DNA from: Oceanisphaera arctica
GTDB taxonomy: Bacteria; Pseudomonadota; Gammaproteobacteria; Enterobacterales; Aeromonadaceae
Length of the DNA: 64,000 nt
Assembly: GCF_002936955.1 (NCBI RefSeq)
Contig: NZ_MPZM01000004.1
Location: 62,001-126,000, forward strand
Reading direction: 5' to 3'
A program made the translations under genes and the position numbers. How positions within the stretch are numbered: the first letter of the stretch is position 1; each line of letters opens with the position of its first letter. Positions 36,016-44,337 of this stretch are shown one piece after another. The notes beneath the pieces are model-generated. The model saw only the letters and a program-made list of their open reading frames with translations, made no database searches and had not been told where the DNA came from.

Positions 36016-37176
36016 TTAATGCTGGTTGCGCCGGTTCAGCCAGTGCACGCCGCCACCGATCACCAGCCCCCAGAAGGCACTTCCGATACCGAACAGCGCC
36101 ACGCCCGATGCGGTGATCATGAAGGTCAGCAGCGCCGCGTCCCGCTCCTGCTCATTCGCCATGGCCACCGTCAGGCTGTTGCCTATGGTGCCAAGCAGAG
36201 CCAGGCCGGCGATCGCCATCACCAGCTCCGTCGGCAAGGCGCTGAACAGCCCGACCACTGTAGCGCCAAACAACCCCATCAACAGATAAAAGACTCCGGC
36301 CCACACCGCCGCCTTGTAGCGCTGGTCAGAATTGGCGTCCACTTCCTTACCCATGCAAATCGCCGCACTGATCGCCGCCAGGTTAAGAGCGAAACCACCG
36401 AATGGCGCCAGCAAGAAGCCAGTGATGCCGGTCCAGCTGATCAGCGGCGATGCCGGTGTGTGATAACCGTGGGCGCGCAGCACGGCGATGCCCGGCACGT
36501 TCTGCGAGGCCATGGTCACCATGAACAGCGGAAGTCCGATACCCAGCAGGCTGGTGAGGGAAAAACTCGGCGTCATCAGCACCGGCCGGGCCAGCTGCCA
36601 CTCAAAATCGTCAAACTGCAATAAACCCGCCCCCCCGGCTACCGCCAGCCCTGCCAACAGGCTGAGCGGTATCACATAGCGAGGCCACCGCCGGCGCAGG
36701 GCCAGATAGGTAACCAGCATGGCCGCGACCAACCAGGGCTGGGTCTGGGCCGAAGCAAAGAGCCCCAGACCGAAATTAAGCAAGACGCCGCCCAACATGG
36801 CCGCCGCCAGTCCCGCCGGCATCAGCCGCATGATCTTGTCAAACCAGCCGGTCACCCCGCACAGCAGGATCAGGCCTGAGCTGAACAGAAAGACACCGAT
36901 GGCCTCGCTCATCGGTACTCCGGCCAGGGCGGTCACCAGCAGCGCCGCCCCCGGCGTCGACCAGGCGGTAAGTATCGGCTCCCGGTAACGCAGAGAAAAC
37001 CAGATACTGGTAACCCCCGCTCCCAGGCCCAGGGCCCACATCCAGGAACTGATCTCGGCCTGGCTGGCGCCCGCCGCCGCGGCAGCCTGAAAGATAATGG
37101 CCGCCGAACTGGTATAGCCAACCAGCACGGCGATAAAACCGGCAGAAAGATGGGAAAGACTGATGACAACGCGCAT
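36016..37176 (-). CDS. benE: BenE-family benzoate/H+ symporter-type transporter
   Basis: The product has 386 residues and about 12 membrane segments, matching BenE (start VISLSHLSAGFIAVLVGYTSSAAIIFQAA). The family imports benzoate with protons, but no benzoate catabolic gene is present here and the real substrate may differ. The ATG at 37176 follows AAGGAT. An 18-bp palindrome lies 25 bases upstream, shared with the divergent XRE-cupin regulator, which is therefore its likely repressor. Confidence 0.88.
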   Translation of the reverse strand: MRVVISLSHLSAGFIAVLVGYTSSAAIIFQAAAAAGASQAEISSWMWALGLGAGVTSIWFSLRYREPILTAWSTPGAALLVTALAGVPMSEAIGVFLFSSGLILLCGVTGWFDKIMRLMPAGLAAAMLGGVLLNFGLGLFASAQTQPWLVAAMLVTYLALRRRWPRYVIPLSLLAGLAVAGGAGLLQFDDFEWQLARPVLMTPSFSLTSLLGIGLPLFMVTMASQNVPGIAVLRAHGYHTPASPLISWTGITGFLLAPFGGFALNLAAISAAICMGKEVDANSDQRYKAAVWAGVFYLLMGLFGATVVGLFSALPTELVMAIAGLALLGTIGNSLTVAMANEQERDAALLTFMITASGVALFGIGSAFWGLVIGGGVHWLNRRNQH

Positions 37177-37201
37177 ATCACGTATCCTTGATTGACAGAA
37201 T

Positions 37202-37219
37202 TGTGCGCTATAGCGCACA
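37202..37219. promoter_or_regulatory. Operator O1: perfect 18-bp palindrome
   Basis: TGTGCGCTATAGCGCACA is a perfect palindrome in the divergent benE/regulator gap. A related site follows at 37245-37262. Both are likely binding sites of the adjacent XRE-cupin protein. Confidence 0.8.
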
Positions 37220-37244
37220 GCCCGAAGAGCGCCATGCTAGCAAA

Positions 37245-37262
37245 GGTATGCTATAACGCACA
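37245..37262. promoter_or_regulatory. Operator O2: degenerate copy of the O1 palindrome
   Basis: GGTATGCTATAACGCACA agrees with O1 at 14 of 18 positions, 11 of them in the right-hand 12 bases, and is offset by 43 bp (about four helical turns) from O1. Confidence 0.65.
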
Positions 37263-37301
37263 ACAACATCAGTAAGGAAAAAATCAGTCAGGAGAGATCC
37301 C

Positions 37302-37865
37302 ATGCAGGAGCCAAATCAATACCTTGCCACCCGTCTGCGAGCGTTGCGCAAGGAACGGGGCTGGAGCCTGGACAGGTGCGCCAGTGAAACCGGCGTCAGC
37401 AAGGCCATGCTGGGGCAGATAGAGCGCGGTGAATCCAGCCCCACCGTCGCGACCTTGTGGAAAATCGCCGGCGGCTTCAAGACCTCGCTGTCGAGCTTTC
37501 TGGAGCCGACACCCGAGCCCCATCCCGGCCCGCTCTACCGACAGGCAGATACCCTGCGCCAGCAACCGGCTGGCGATGGCATGCTGGTGGCGCCCTTGTT
37601 TCCCTTTGAAAACAGATTTGGCTTCGAGATGCTGGAGCTGACCCTGCTGCCCGGCTATGAACGCCGGTCCGAACCTCACGAAAGCGGCGTTATCGAGCAC
37701 GTTATCGTACAAAAAGGCGAAATGGAGCTGTTACTGGAAGGCCAATGGCAGCCGCTGGCGCCGGGCGCGGCAGTACGCTTTCACGCCGACCAGCCCCACG
37801 GTTATCGCAACCCGGGTCCTGTGCCTGCCGTGTTTTACAACCTGATCCACTATCCAAAGCCATGA
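37302..37865 (+). CDS. XRE-family regulator with C-terminal cupin domain
   Basis: This 187-residue regulator has an N-terminal XRE helix-turn-helix (about 10-65; WSLDRCASETGVSKAMLGQI) and a C-terminal cupin (about 95-183) with the HESGVIEHVIVQKGEMELLL strand block. Such proteins are commonly repressors whose cupin senses a small metabolite. It is divergent from benE across a gap holding two similar palindromes, which suggests joint control of benE and its own gene. Confidence 0.9.
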   Translation: MQEPNQYLATRLRALRKERGWSLDRCASETGVSKAMLGQIERGESSPTVATLWKIAGGFKTSLSSFLEPTPEPHPGPLYRQADTLRQQPAGDGMLVAPLFPFENRFGFEMLELTLLPGYERRSEPHESGVIEHVIVQKGEMELLLEGQWQPLAPGAAVRFHADQPHGYRNPGPVPAVFYNLIHYPKP

Positions 37866-37878
37866 GCCCGTCTTGTCG

Positions 37879-38316
37879 CTATGCGTTACGTTCCTTGAGC
37901 AGCTCGGCACACAGCCGCACGAAGTCAGAAGAAGTGACGATGCCCGTCAGGCACTGCTCGCTATCGACCACGGTCAGGCAGCCGTGCCTGTTCTTCAGAA
38001 AAAAGGGCACCACCTCGGTGAGGGGTGCCTTGACGTCCACACTCTCGACATCGGGATCGATAATCTCCACCACCCGACACTGACGCTCGCGCCGCTCCAG
38101 CGCACTGACGCCATAGTCCGACAGCAAACTCATCACGGTGGCAATCATGCGTTTCTGGGTCAGTACCCCCAGCAGCTTGCCGGTAAGCTTGTCCACCACC
38201 GGAATATGACGGATGCTTTTTTCCCGCATCAGATCATGCGCATCTTTCAGAGTTGAGCTCGCATCCAGAGTGAGTAAATCGCGAGCCATGATATCGCCAA
38301 CAGTGGTTGCAGCCAT
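37879..38316 (-). CDS. CBS-domain pair protein
   Basis: This 145-residue protein consists of two CBS motifs (about 5-60 and 80-140) and nothing else. CBS pairs usually bind adenine nucleotides and regulate partner enzymes or channels. No partner is apparent. It is convergent with the XRE-cupin gene, 13 bases apart. Confidence 0.85.
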   Translation of the reverse strand: MAATTVGDIMARDLLTLDASSTLKDAHDLMREKSIRHIPVVDKLTGKLLGVLTQKRMIATVMSLLSDYGVSALERRERQCRVVEIIDPDVESVDVKAPLTEVVPFFLKNRHGCLTVVDSEQCLTGIVTSSDFVRLCAELLKERNA

Positions 38317-38419
38317 AAATCGTCCTTCCTTGTTTGTCCGGTTAGATCACTTAACAGTATGCATTATGTTGTGGCAGGGGGCCGTTCAGGTAGAAAACTA
38401 ACGCCACATAAAATTAAAC

Positions 38420-38438
38420 ACAACTAGTTATCATTAAG
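38420..38438 (-). promoter_or_regulatory. Candidate Fur box upstream of tonB
   Basis: Read on the minus strand, CTTAATGATAACTAGTTGT agrees with the 19-bp Fur consensus at 11 positions, including nine consecutive bases (TAATGATAA). It lies about 80 bases before the tonB start, where iron repression would be expected. Confidence 0.5.
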
Positions 38439-38520
38439 GATAGCAATAGACATCGCATTAGAAATACGTATTCTATAGCCCCACAACCTGACGACTCTCT
38501 TTATCATCCGGGGTTTTATC

Positions 38521-39192
38521 TTGAGTTTTCGACGCTACTCCCTGTTTGCACTGGCCTCGCTTTTACTGCACGGACTGCTGGTTCAGGCCATGGAGCGAGA
38601 GGACATGGTCATTGCCCTGGCACCGACCACCAATCCCGGGTCAATCAGCGTGCAGATGCTGCCGACGGTGACAAAACCCGAGCCGGTAATAGAGCCGAGG
38701 CCCGAGCCAAAGGTCGAACCGAAGGCCGAGCCCAAACCGGTTCCGAAGCCCAAGCCAGCACCAACGCCAAAGCCGGTGCCCAGACCCGAGCCACGGCCAG
38801 CACCAGCCCCGCAACCACCGGTCAGGGTAGAGCCGCAGCCAGCACCAGCCCCGCCGCCACAGGAAAGGCTGGAATCTAAGCCGCAATCCGTTGCGGCCAA
38901 AGACAGCGCACCCCGGCACATCGACACGCCCAGCTTCAAAACCCGGCCGTCGCCCATTCCCTATCCTTCCCAGGCGCGACGCCGGGGGCTGGAAGGCACA
39001 GTACTGGTCGAGGTGTGGCTGGATGAAAACGGCAAGCAGACCAAACGGGTGCTGGCCCGTTCGTCCGGCGTCAGTCTGCTCGACAAAACTGCATTAAAAG
39101 CCATCGCCAAATGGCGCTTTTCCGCCTACGTGGAAAACGGTCGGGGCATTGCCCACCGCGTTCATATTCCCATTCGTTTCAAACTGGACTAA
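38521..39192 (+). CDS. tonB: TonB-family energy transducer
   Basis: The protein has 223 residues: an N-terminal membrane helix (about 5-24), a long Pro-Glu-Lys repeat region (about 50-125, with many EPKP/PEPK units) that spans the periplasm, and a C-terminal TonB domain (about 140-223; PIPYPSQARRRGLEG; SLLDKTALKAIAKWRF). It carries proton-motive energy from ExbB-ExbD to outer-membrane receptors for iron chelates, heme or B12. The start is a TTG at 38521. It heads an operon with exbB and exbD. Confidence 0.92.
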   Translation: MSFRRYSLFALASLLLHGLLVQAMEREDMVIALAPTTNPGSISVQMLPTVTKPEPVIEPRPEPKVEPKAEPKPVPKPKPAPTPKPVPRPEPRPAPAPQPPVRVEPQPAPAPPPQERLESKPQSVAAKDSAPRHIDTPSFKTRPSPIPYPSQARRRGLEGTVLVEVWLDENGKQTKRVLARSSGVSLLDKTALKAIAKWRFSAYVENGRGIAHRVHIPIRFKLD

Positions 39193-39195
39193 ATC

Positions 39196-39813
39196 ATGTC
39201 GTTTCTGAATCAACTGCATCAACAACTGGGCCTGATGAGCTGGCCACTGCTCCTCTGTTCTGTCATCACTCTGGCACTGTGGCTGGAGAGGACGCTGTCG
39301 TTGCTGTGGGCCAGCCTCTGCGGCGAGCAGGAAAAGCGTCACCTGCGGCTCCACGGCAGCACCTATCCGGAGGAAGATATTGACGTCCCCAAGTCGCTGA
39401 TCCTGCAAGGTTGCAGCCTGCTGGTACAGCACAAGGGCTGTGACAAGACCACCCGGGAAGACCTGGCCTCGGTCTGGTTGCAGCAGCAGCGCCGCCGGCT
39501 GTATGCCGGCCTGCGGGTACTGACCCTGGTGGGGGTAATAAGCCCTTTGCTGGGTCTGCTCGGCACCGTGTTGGGGCTGATAGAGATGTTCAAAAGCGTC
39601 GGCGAAAGCGGCGATCCGGTGACGCCGGCGCTGCTGGCCGACGGCCTGGGCCTGGCCATGAGCACCACCGCCGCCGGCCTGCTGATTGCCCTGCCCGCCA
39701 TTGCCGGCGCCCAGCTGTTCGGGCTCTGGGCCGATCGTCTGCTCGACAAGCTGACCGACGAGCTGAACCGGTGCAACCTGCACCTGGAAGGTATCCGGCT
39801 GGAAGCCCGCTAA
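39196..39813 (+). CDS. exbB: ExbB-type proton channel protein
   Basis: The product has 205 residues of the MotA/TolQ/ExbB family, with three helices and the conserved LTLVGVISPLLGLLGTVLGLIEMF and MSTTAAGLLIALPAI blocks. It forms the pentameric channel of the TonB motor with ExbD. It starts three bases after tonB, and its TAA overlaps the exbD ATG (TAATG). Confidence 0.92.
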   Translation: MSFLNQLHQQLGLMSWPLLLCSVITLALWLERTLSLLWASLCGEQEKRHLRLHGSTYPEEDIDVPKSLILQGCSLLVQHKGCDKTTREDLASVWLQQQRRRLYAGLRVLTLVGVISPLLGLLGTVLGLIEMFKSVGESGDPVTPALLADGLGLAMSTTAAGLLIALPAIAGAQLFGLWADRLLDKLTDELNRCNLHLEGIRLEAR

Positions 39814-40238
39814 TGATAGGCCGTCCCGAACCCGCCCACTCCGGCTGGAGCTCCCTGACCCCGGATATCACGCCGCTGCTCGACATTATCTTTATCGTGC
39901 TGGTGTTTCTGATGCTCACCGCCAATATTCCGCTGCAGTCGCTGGAAGTGGACCTACCCAAGACCGACAGCGAGGCATTGAGCCACATTCAAGACAACGA
40001 GTCGGTCACCATCAATTTGCTGGCCGGCAGTCCTGCCTGGGCCCTGCAGGGTGAAAAATATGAAGACTGGGAACAGTTCAAACCGGTACTGCTAAGTCAG
40101 GTGGGCACCCTGAAAGACACCGAGCTGGTGCTGGCCTCCGATAAGGAGGTCACCGTCGACAAGATGCTGAAGCTGCTGGCTTTCTTGCAGGAATACCAAA
40201 TCCAGGCCACCCAGATCCTGATGGAAGACGGAGAATAA
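39813..40238 (+). CDS. exbD: ExbD-type proton channel protein
   Basis: The product has 141 residues. A single N-terminal helix contains the proton-carrying Asp24 (TPLLDIIFIVLVFL), followed by a periplasmic domain. It couples proton flow to TonB. The ATG at 39813 overlaps the exbB stop; the longer reading from 39771 lies inside exbB. Confidence 0.93.
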   Translation: MIGRPEPAHSGWSSLTPDITPLLDIIFIVLVFLMLTANIPLQSLEVDLPKTDSEALSHIQDNESVTINLLAGSPAWALQGEKYEDWEQFKPVLLSQVGTLKDTELVLASDKEVTVDKMLKLLAFLQEYQIQATQILMEDGE

Positions 40239-40445
40239 CCGCTCGCTGGCCACCACCCTGGCAGCTGCTCGCCACCGGAGCGACATCGGAGCGGCATCGG
40301 CCGATGTACTCCGACAGCTCAGTATCGACAGCGGCAGGCTCTGTTGTTAACAGCCATGACAGCTCTTTTCCGGCCCCGTTAATTTGACTTCTGGGGCCGC
40401 AGACTCCGTGCTATAACTGAGCTCCCTTGATTCGGGAGTGTCCTT

Positions 40446-40652
40446 ATGAAACAACAAAAACAAAAAATAAAGGTAAGAAAAGGCGTGGTGACCTGCACTT
40501 TGCTGGCGGCCCTGTGGCTACCACTGCTGGCAAGCGCCGCCAGTATCGACAAGCATGCCGACAAACCCTCCTGGATGGACTGGGGATTCTTCGGCAATAC
40601 CATTATCTCGGCCAGCCTCACCCGTTGGAGCAGCAAGAGAGACGACGAATAA
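40446..40652 (+). CDS. Small exported protein of unknown function downstream of tonB-exbBD
   Basis: This 68-residue protein has a basic N-terminus (MKQQKQKIKVRKG), a hydrophobic stretch (about 14-32) and a likely signal cleavage after ASA-A, leaving about 35 residues rich in Trp, Ser and charged residues. GGGAG lies seven bases before the ATG, supporting a real gene. I do not recognise a family. It lies about 210 bases after exbD, a gap containing the short palindrome CATCGGCCGATG within GGAG/CTCC arms, so it may have its own promoter. Confidence 0.6.
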   Translation: MKQQKQKIKVRKGVVTCTLLAALWLPLLASAASIDKHADKPSWMDWGFFGNTIISASLTRWSSKRDDE

Positions 40653-40904
40653 ACCAGTCGCAAGGACGCAGCCTTTACTCTCTTTACACCCTCTACTTTA
40701 TCTTCTCTGTCCTCTTTTCATTTGCATCTCCTTTTCCCCCCTTCATTTTGTTTCAACCTCGTATTATTTCTGTGAGCACACTCCCAATTAAATGCCATAC
40801 TGCTTAACAGTAATTTAACCATGGCGTAATCTCGTGGCCTGCAACCAATGCACACAAAAACAAAACAAAACGCACACATTATTAGGTAGATAAAGGACAA
40901 CATC

Positions 40905-41960
40905 ATGTACAAATTTGGAAGTACTCTGCTGATCGCCGCCGGTCTGACCCTGGCTCCCCTGGCCCAGGCCATGGCCGCAGACAAAGCCGACATCGCCGTG
41001 CTGATCCCCGGCAAACACAACGACAACGGCTTTATGCAGGCCGCCTACCGGGGTTACGAGAAGATCAAGGCCGAGCTGGATGTGAACGCCAGTTATGTAT
41101 CCAATATCTCCGCCACTTCGGATCCGGTATTGCTGACCGACGCCATGCGCAAGCTGGCGGCCGAAGGCCCGGACATGATCATCGCCCACGGTGGCCAGTG
41201 CAACGGCCCGGCCCAGATCGTGAGTCAGGAATTCCCCGATATCAAATTTGTAGTCATTCAGGGCCATGTACAGGGCCCCAACCTGTCCAGCTATGTGGTG
41301 CGCCAGGAAGACTCCGCCTGGCTGGCGGGCGCCCTCGCCGGCCTGACCACCGAGTCTGATGTAGTCGGCCATATCTCCGGTGCCTGGCCCAAGCCCGGCC
41401 TGATGGGCCGCGCCGCCTTCTATGACGGCCTCAAGCACGTCAACCCCGACGCCAAGTTCCTGACCTGGTTCACCGGCGATCTGGATAACACCGGCATCAA
41501 CGGCGAGGCAGCCGCCGCCGAAATCGCCAATGGCGCCGATGTGATCTACACCATGCTTAACGCCGGTCGTCAGGGCGTGATCGACGAGATCAAGTCTCAC
41601 GACGGCAAGGTACGCCATATCGGCAACGTGTCCGACTGGACCCAGGTTGACTCAACCTTCGTCGGCTCGGCCGTGGCCGATGCCAGCGTCGCCATCCTCA
41701 ACGCCGCCCGCGACTACACCACCGGTGAATGGCAACCCAACCAGATCCAGGAAATCGGTCTGGGCAAGGGTGACGTGGTCAAGCTGACCCTGGCCGAAGA
41801 TGTATCGCCGGAAGTGAAGCAGAAGCTGGACGAACTGGCCGCCAAGATCGTCAGCGGCGAGATCACCATCTCCACCAGTTACGACGGTCAGGAATTCAAC
41901 CCGGCCAGCGGCGAATTCGTGGATCAGTCGTTCAAGGAAACCCTGAAAACCAAGTCCTGA
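40905..41960 (+). CDS. BMP-family (PnrA-like) periplasmic substrate-binding protein
   Basis: The protein has 351 residues and a signal peptide ending at about AMAAD (residue 25). It has the BMP/Med fold (IAVLIPGKHNDNGFMQAAYRGYE; GPDMIIAHGGQCNGPA; SAWLAGALAGLTTESDVVGHISG). It has no lipobox cysteine, so it should be soluble. Known members bind nucleosides, riboflavin or similar ligands for ABC importers. No ATPase or permease follows; a dispersed repeat and ettA lie downstream, so it is an orphan whose transporter is encoded elsewhere or lost. The 250-base upstream gap is pyrimidine-rich and contains no gene. Confidence 0.88.
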   Translation: MYKFGSTLLIAAGLTLAPLAQAMAADKADIAVLIPGKHNDNGFMQAAYRGYEKIKAELDVNASYVSNISATSDPVLLTDAMRKLAAEGPDMIIAHGGQCNGPAQIVSQEFPDIKFVVIQGHVQGPNLSSYVVRQEDSAWLAGALAGLTTESDVVGHISGAWPKPGLMGRAAFYDGLKHVNPDAKFLTWFTGDLDNTGINGEAAAAEIANGADVIYTMLNAGRQGVIDEIKSHDGKVRHIGNVSDWTQVDSTFVGSAVADASVAILNAARDYTTGEWQPNQIQEIGLGKGDVVKLTLAEDVSPEVKQKLDELAAKIVSGEITISTSYDGQEFNPASGEFVDQSFKETLKTKS

Positions 41961-41984
41961 TAGCTAGCCCTGCCCCAGAGGCTA

Positions 41985-42341
41985 CAGGGCCGCCTCCCTC
42001 GATACGCCACTTGGCTAGCCATCTTTGCTGGGTAACGGCTGCGAATATTCACTGGATATTCGGTCCATTATCCAACAAAGATATACGGCAGCAAGCTGCC
42101 CCATGGGGGCTCAGAAATGCCATCTGACCGCCAGGGACGGCGGGAATGCCGGCACGGCAGGAGCATTTTCCGGCCCTGGTATTTCACGGTCGCGGGAGAC
42201 GCTCCCCGCAGCCTCTCTTCCGGCATCGGCGTTCATGGCTGATAACACAGACAAGCAACGCCGGCGCCCCAAGGAGGGCAAAGCGATCTGCTCTGCCGAC
42301 CTTCTATTACGGCGAGTCGGCGTAGCTGGCCCTTTGCCCGA
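41985..42341 (+). repeat. Dispersed element copy C, about 357 bp
   Basis: This block is the opposite-orientation equivalent of copy B: CCGCCTCCCTCGATACGCC at its left, the 62-nt hairpin at 42021-42082, a central GGTATTTCACGGTCG and, near the right end, AAGGAGGGCAAAGCGATC and GGCCCTTTGCCCGA. An open frame from 42025 to 42501 runs through and past it and resembles the one in copy B for about 58 codons, but the differences are mostly amino acid changing. From 42342 to 42520 I see no gene or further repeat. Confidence 0.7.
42021..42082 (-). ncRNA. 62-nt hairpin module of the dispersed element (copy C)
   Basis: It is homologous to 14042-14103 but inverted. If the minus strand is transcribed, 17 of 18 outer-stem positions pair (two G.U, one A.C). 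On the plus strand the same G.U positions become C.A mismatches. The inner stem CGAATAT/ATATTCG and the 7-base loop are the same as in copy B. Confidence 0.45.
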
Positions 42342-42520
42342 CTTGCATGAACATCCAAAGTACCGCACCTTCGTGAAATTCCCGTTTCTCCGCCTTCGGG
42401 CTCTGGCTTTCCCCGCTCAGCCAAGTACCATATACCCCATCGCTGTTCGGTTGACTGCAGGCCTGTTTCAGCGCCCGTCAGGCAATCAGTTAATCTTCTG
42501 AATTATCAGGATAAAGTGAA

Positions 42521-44188
42521 ATGGCTCAATTTGTTTACAGCATGAATCGCGTGGGCAAGGTAGTTCCGCCCAAGCGTCATATTCTGAAGAATATCTCACT
42601 GTCGTTTTTCCCCGGCGCCAAGATCGGCGTGCTGGGTCTGAACGGCGCCGGTAAATCCACCCTGCTGCGCATCATGGCCGGCCTGGATACCGAAATCGAG
42701 GGCGAAGCCCGTCCCCAGCCCGGAATCAACATTGGCTACCTGCCTCAGGAGCCCAGGCTGAAGCCGGAGCAGACGGTACGCGAAGCCATCGAAGAAGCCG
42801 TGTCCGAAGTGGCCGGCGCCCTGAAAGAGCTGGACGAAGTCTATACCGCCTATGCGGATCCGGACGCCGACTTCGACAAGCTGGCCAAGCGTCAGGGCCA
42901 GCTGGAAGCCATCATCCAGGCCCACGACGGCCACAACCTGGACAACCAGCTGGAGCGGGCCGCCGACGCCCTGCGCCTGCCGCCCTGGGAAGCCACCATC
43001 GACAAGCTGTCCGGGGGTGAACGCCGCCGGGTCGCCATGTGTCAGCTGCTGCTCGAAAAACCGGACATGCTGCTGCTCGACGAACCCACCAACCACCTGG
43101 ACGCCGAGTCCGTGGCCTGGCTGGAGCGCTTCCTGCACGACTACGAAGGCACCGTCGTGGCCATTACCCACGACCGTTATTTCCTCGATAACGTGGCCGG
43201 CTGGATTCTGGAGCTGGACCGGGGCGAAGGTATTCCCTGGGAAGGCAACTATTCTTCCTGGCTGGAGCAGAAAGATGCCCGTCTGTCTCAGGAACAGTCT
43301 TCCGAGGCCGCCCGCCAGAAGTCGATCCAGAAAGAACTGGAATGGGTTCGCCAGAACCCGAAAGGTCGTCAGGCCAAGTCCAAGGCCCGTATGGCCCGCT
43401 TTGAAGAACTGCAGAACCAGGACTTCCAGAAGCGTAACGAGACCAACGAACTGTTCATTCCGCCCGGCCCGCGCCTGGGTGACAATGTTATCGACGTTGA
43501 AAACCTGACCAAGTCTTACGGCGACCGGGTACTGATCGACGATCTCTCGTTCAGTATTCCCAAGGGCGCCATCGTCGGCATTATCGGCCCCAACGGCGCC
43601 GGTAAGTCCACTCTGTTCCGCATGATGACCGGTGCAGAACAGCCGGACTCAGGCAGCATCACCCTGGGTGACACGGTACAGCTGGCCTCGGTCGAGCAGT
43701 TCCGCGACAGCATGGACGACAAGAAAACCGTATGGGAAGAAGTGTCCGGTGGCCTGGACATGATGCGCATCGGCAACCTGGAGATCCCCAGCCGCGCCTA
43801 TCTGGGCCGGTTCAACTTCAAGGGTATCGATCAGCAGAAGCGGGTCGGCGAGCTGTCTGGTGGTGAACGTGGCCGCCTGCACATGGCCAAGCTGCTGCAG
43901 ACCGGCGGCAACGTGCTGCTGCTGGATGAGCCGACCAACGACCTGGATATTGAAACCCTGCGCGCGCTGGAAAACGCCCTGCTGGAATTCCCCGGTTGCG
44001 CCATGGTGATTTCCCACGATCGCTGGTTCCTCGACCGTATCGCCACCCATATCCTGGATTACAAGGACGAGGGTAAGGTGGAATTCTTCGAAGGCAACTT
44101 CACCGAATACGAAGACTGGAAGAAGAAAACCTACGGCGCCGAATCCGTTCAGCCCAAGCGCATCAAATACAAGAAAGTCACCAAGTAA
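42521..44188 (+). CDS. ettA: EttA energy-dependent translational throttle (ABC-F ATPase)
   Basis: This 555-residue protein has two ABC ATPase domains (Walker A GLNGAGKST and GPNGAGKST; signatures LSGGERRR and LSGGERGR) joined by the P-site tRNA-interaction motif linker, and no membrane segments. The sequence follows E. coli EttA closely. It binds the ribosomal E site and gates the first elongation steps according to ATP/ADP. The upstream repeat copy C and the downstream terminator suggest a single-gene unit. Confidence 0.95.
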   Translation: MAQFVYSMNRVGKVVPPKRHILKNISLSFFPGAKIGVLGLNGAGKSTLLRIMAGLDTEIEGEARPQPGINIGYLPQEPRLKPEQTVREAIEEAVSEVAGALKELDEVYTAYADPDADFDKLAKRQGQLEAIIQAHDGHNLDNQLERAADALRLPPWEATIDKLSGGERRRVAMCQLLLEKPDMLLLDEPTNHLDAESVAWLERFLHDYEGTVVAITHDRYFLDNVAGWILELDRGEGIPWEGNYSSWLEQKDARLSQEQSSEAARQKSIQKELEWVRQNPKGRQAKSKARMARFEELQNQDFQKRNETNELFIPPGPRLGDNVIDVENLTKSYGDRVLIDDLSFSIPKGAIVGIIGPNGAGKSTLFRMMTGAEQPDSGSITLGDTVQLASVEQFRDSMDDKKTVWEEVSGGLDMMRIGNLEIPSRAYLGRFNFKGIDQQKRVGELSGGERGRLHMAKLLQTGGNVLLLDEPTNDLDIETLRALENALLEFPGCAMVISHDRWFLDRIATHILDYKDEGKVEFFEGNFTEYEDWKKKTYGAESVQPKRIKYKKVTK

Positions 44189-44212
44189 GATTTTTACCTG
44201 ATGAACAATACC

Positions 44213-44237
44213 AAAGCCCGCATGATGCGGGCTTTTT
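44213..44237 (+). terminator. Rho-independent terminator after ettA
   Basis: The stem AAAGCCCGCA/TGCGGGCTTT with a 3-base loop and a T5 run lies 25 bases after the ettA stop. Confidence 0.92.
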
Positions 44238-44337
44238 GTTAGCCTGGCTTTAATAGAGCGACCTCTGCAGTAACCTTAGGGTCTGCCCCGCCTCGCCCCT
44301 CTCCGTTCATGATGGTATCCTGTCGGCTTTGTAAAGC

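Noticed and set aside
38650-38880. Short-period CCNGAG/AAGCC repeats within tonB as a possible CRISPR-like or satellite array.
   Set aside because: They encode the Pro-Glu-Lys spacer typical of TonB proteins and keep the reading frame.
42025-42501. A 158-codon frame in repeat copy C resembling a 100-codon frame in copy B (13797-14099, minus strand), both beginning LGNGCEYSLDIRSI.
   Set aside because: The similarity follows from nucleotide homology of the repeat. Differences between the two copies are spread over all codon positions and mostly change residues, and the frame includes the hairpin arms. I see no sign of protein-level constraint.
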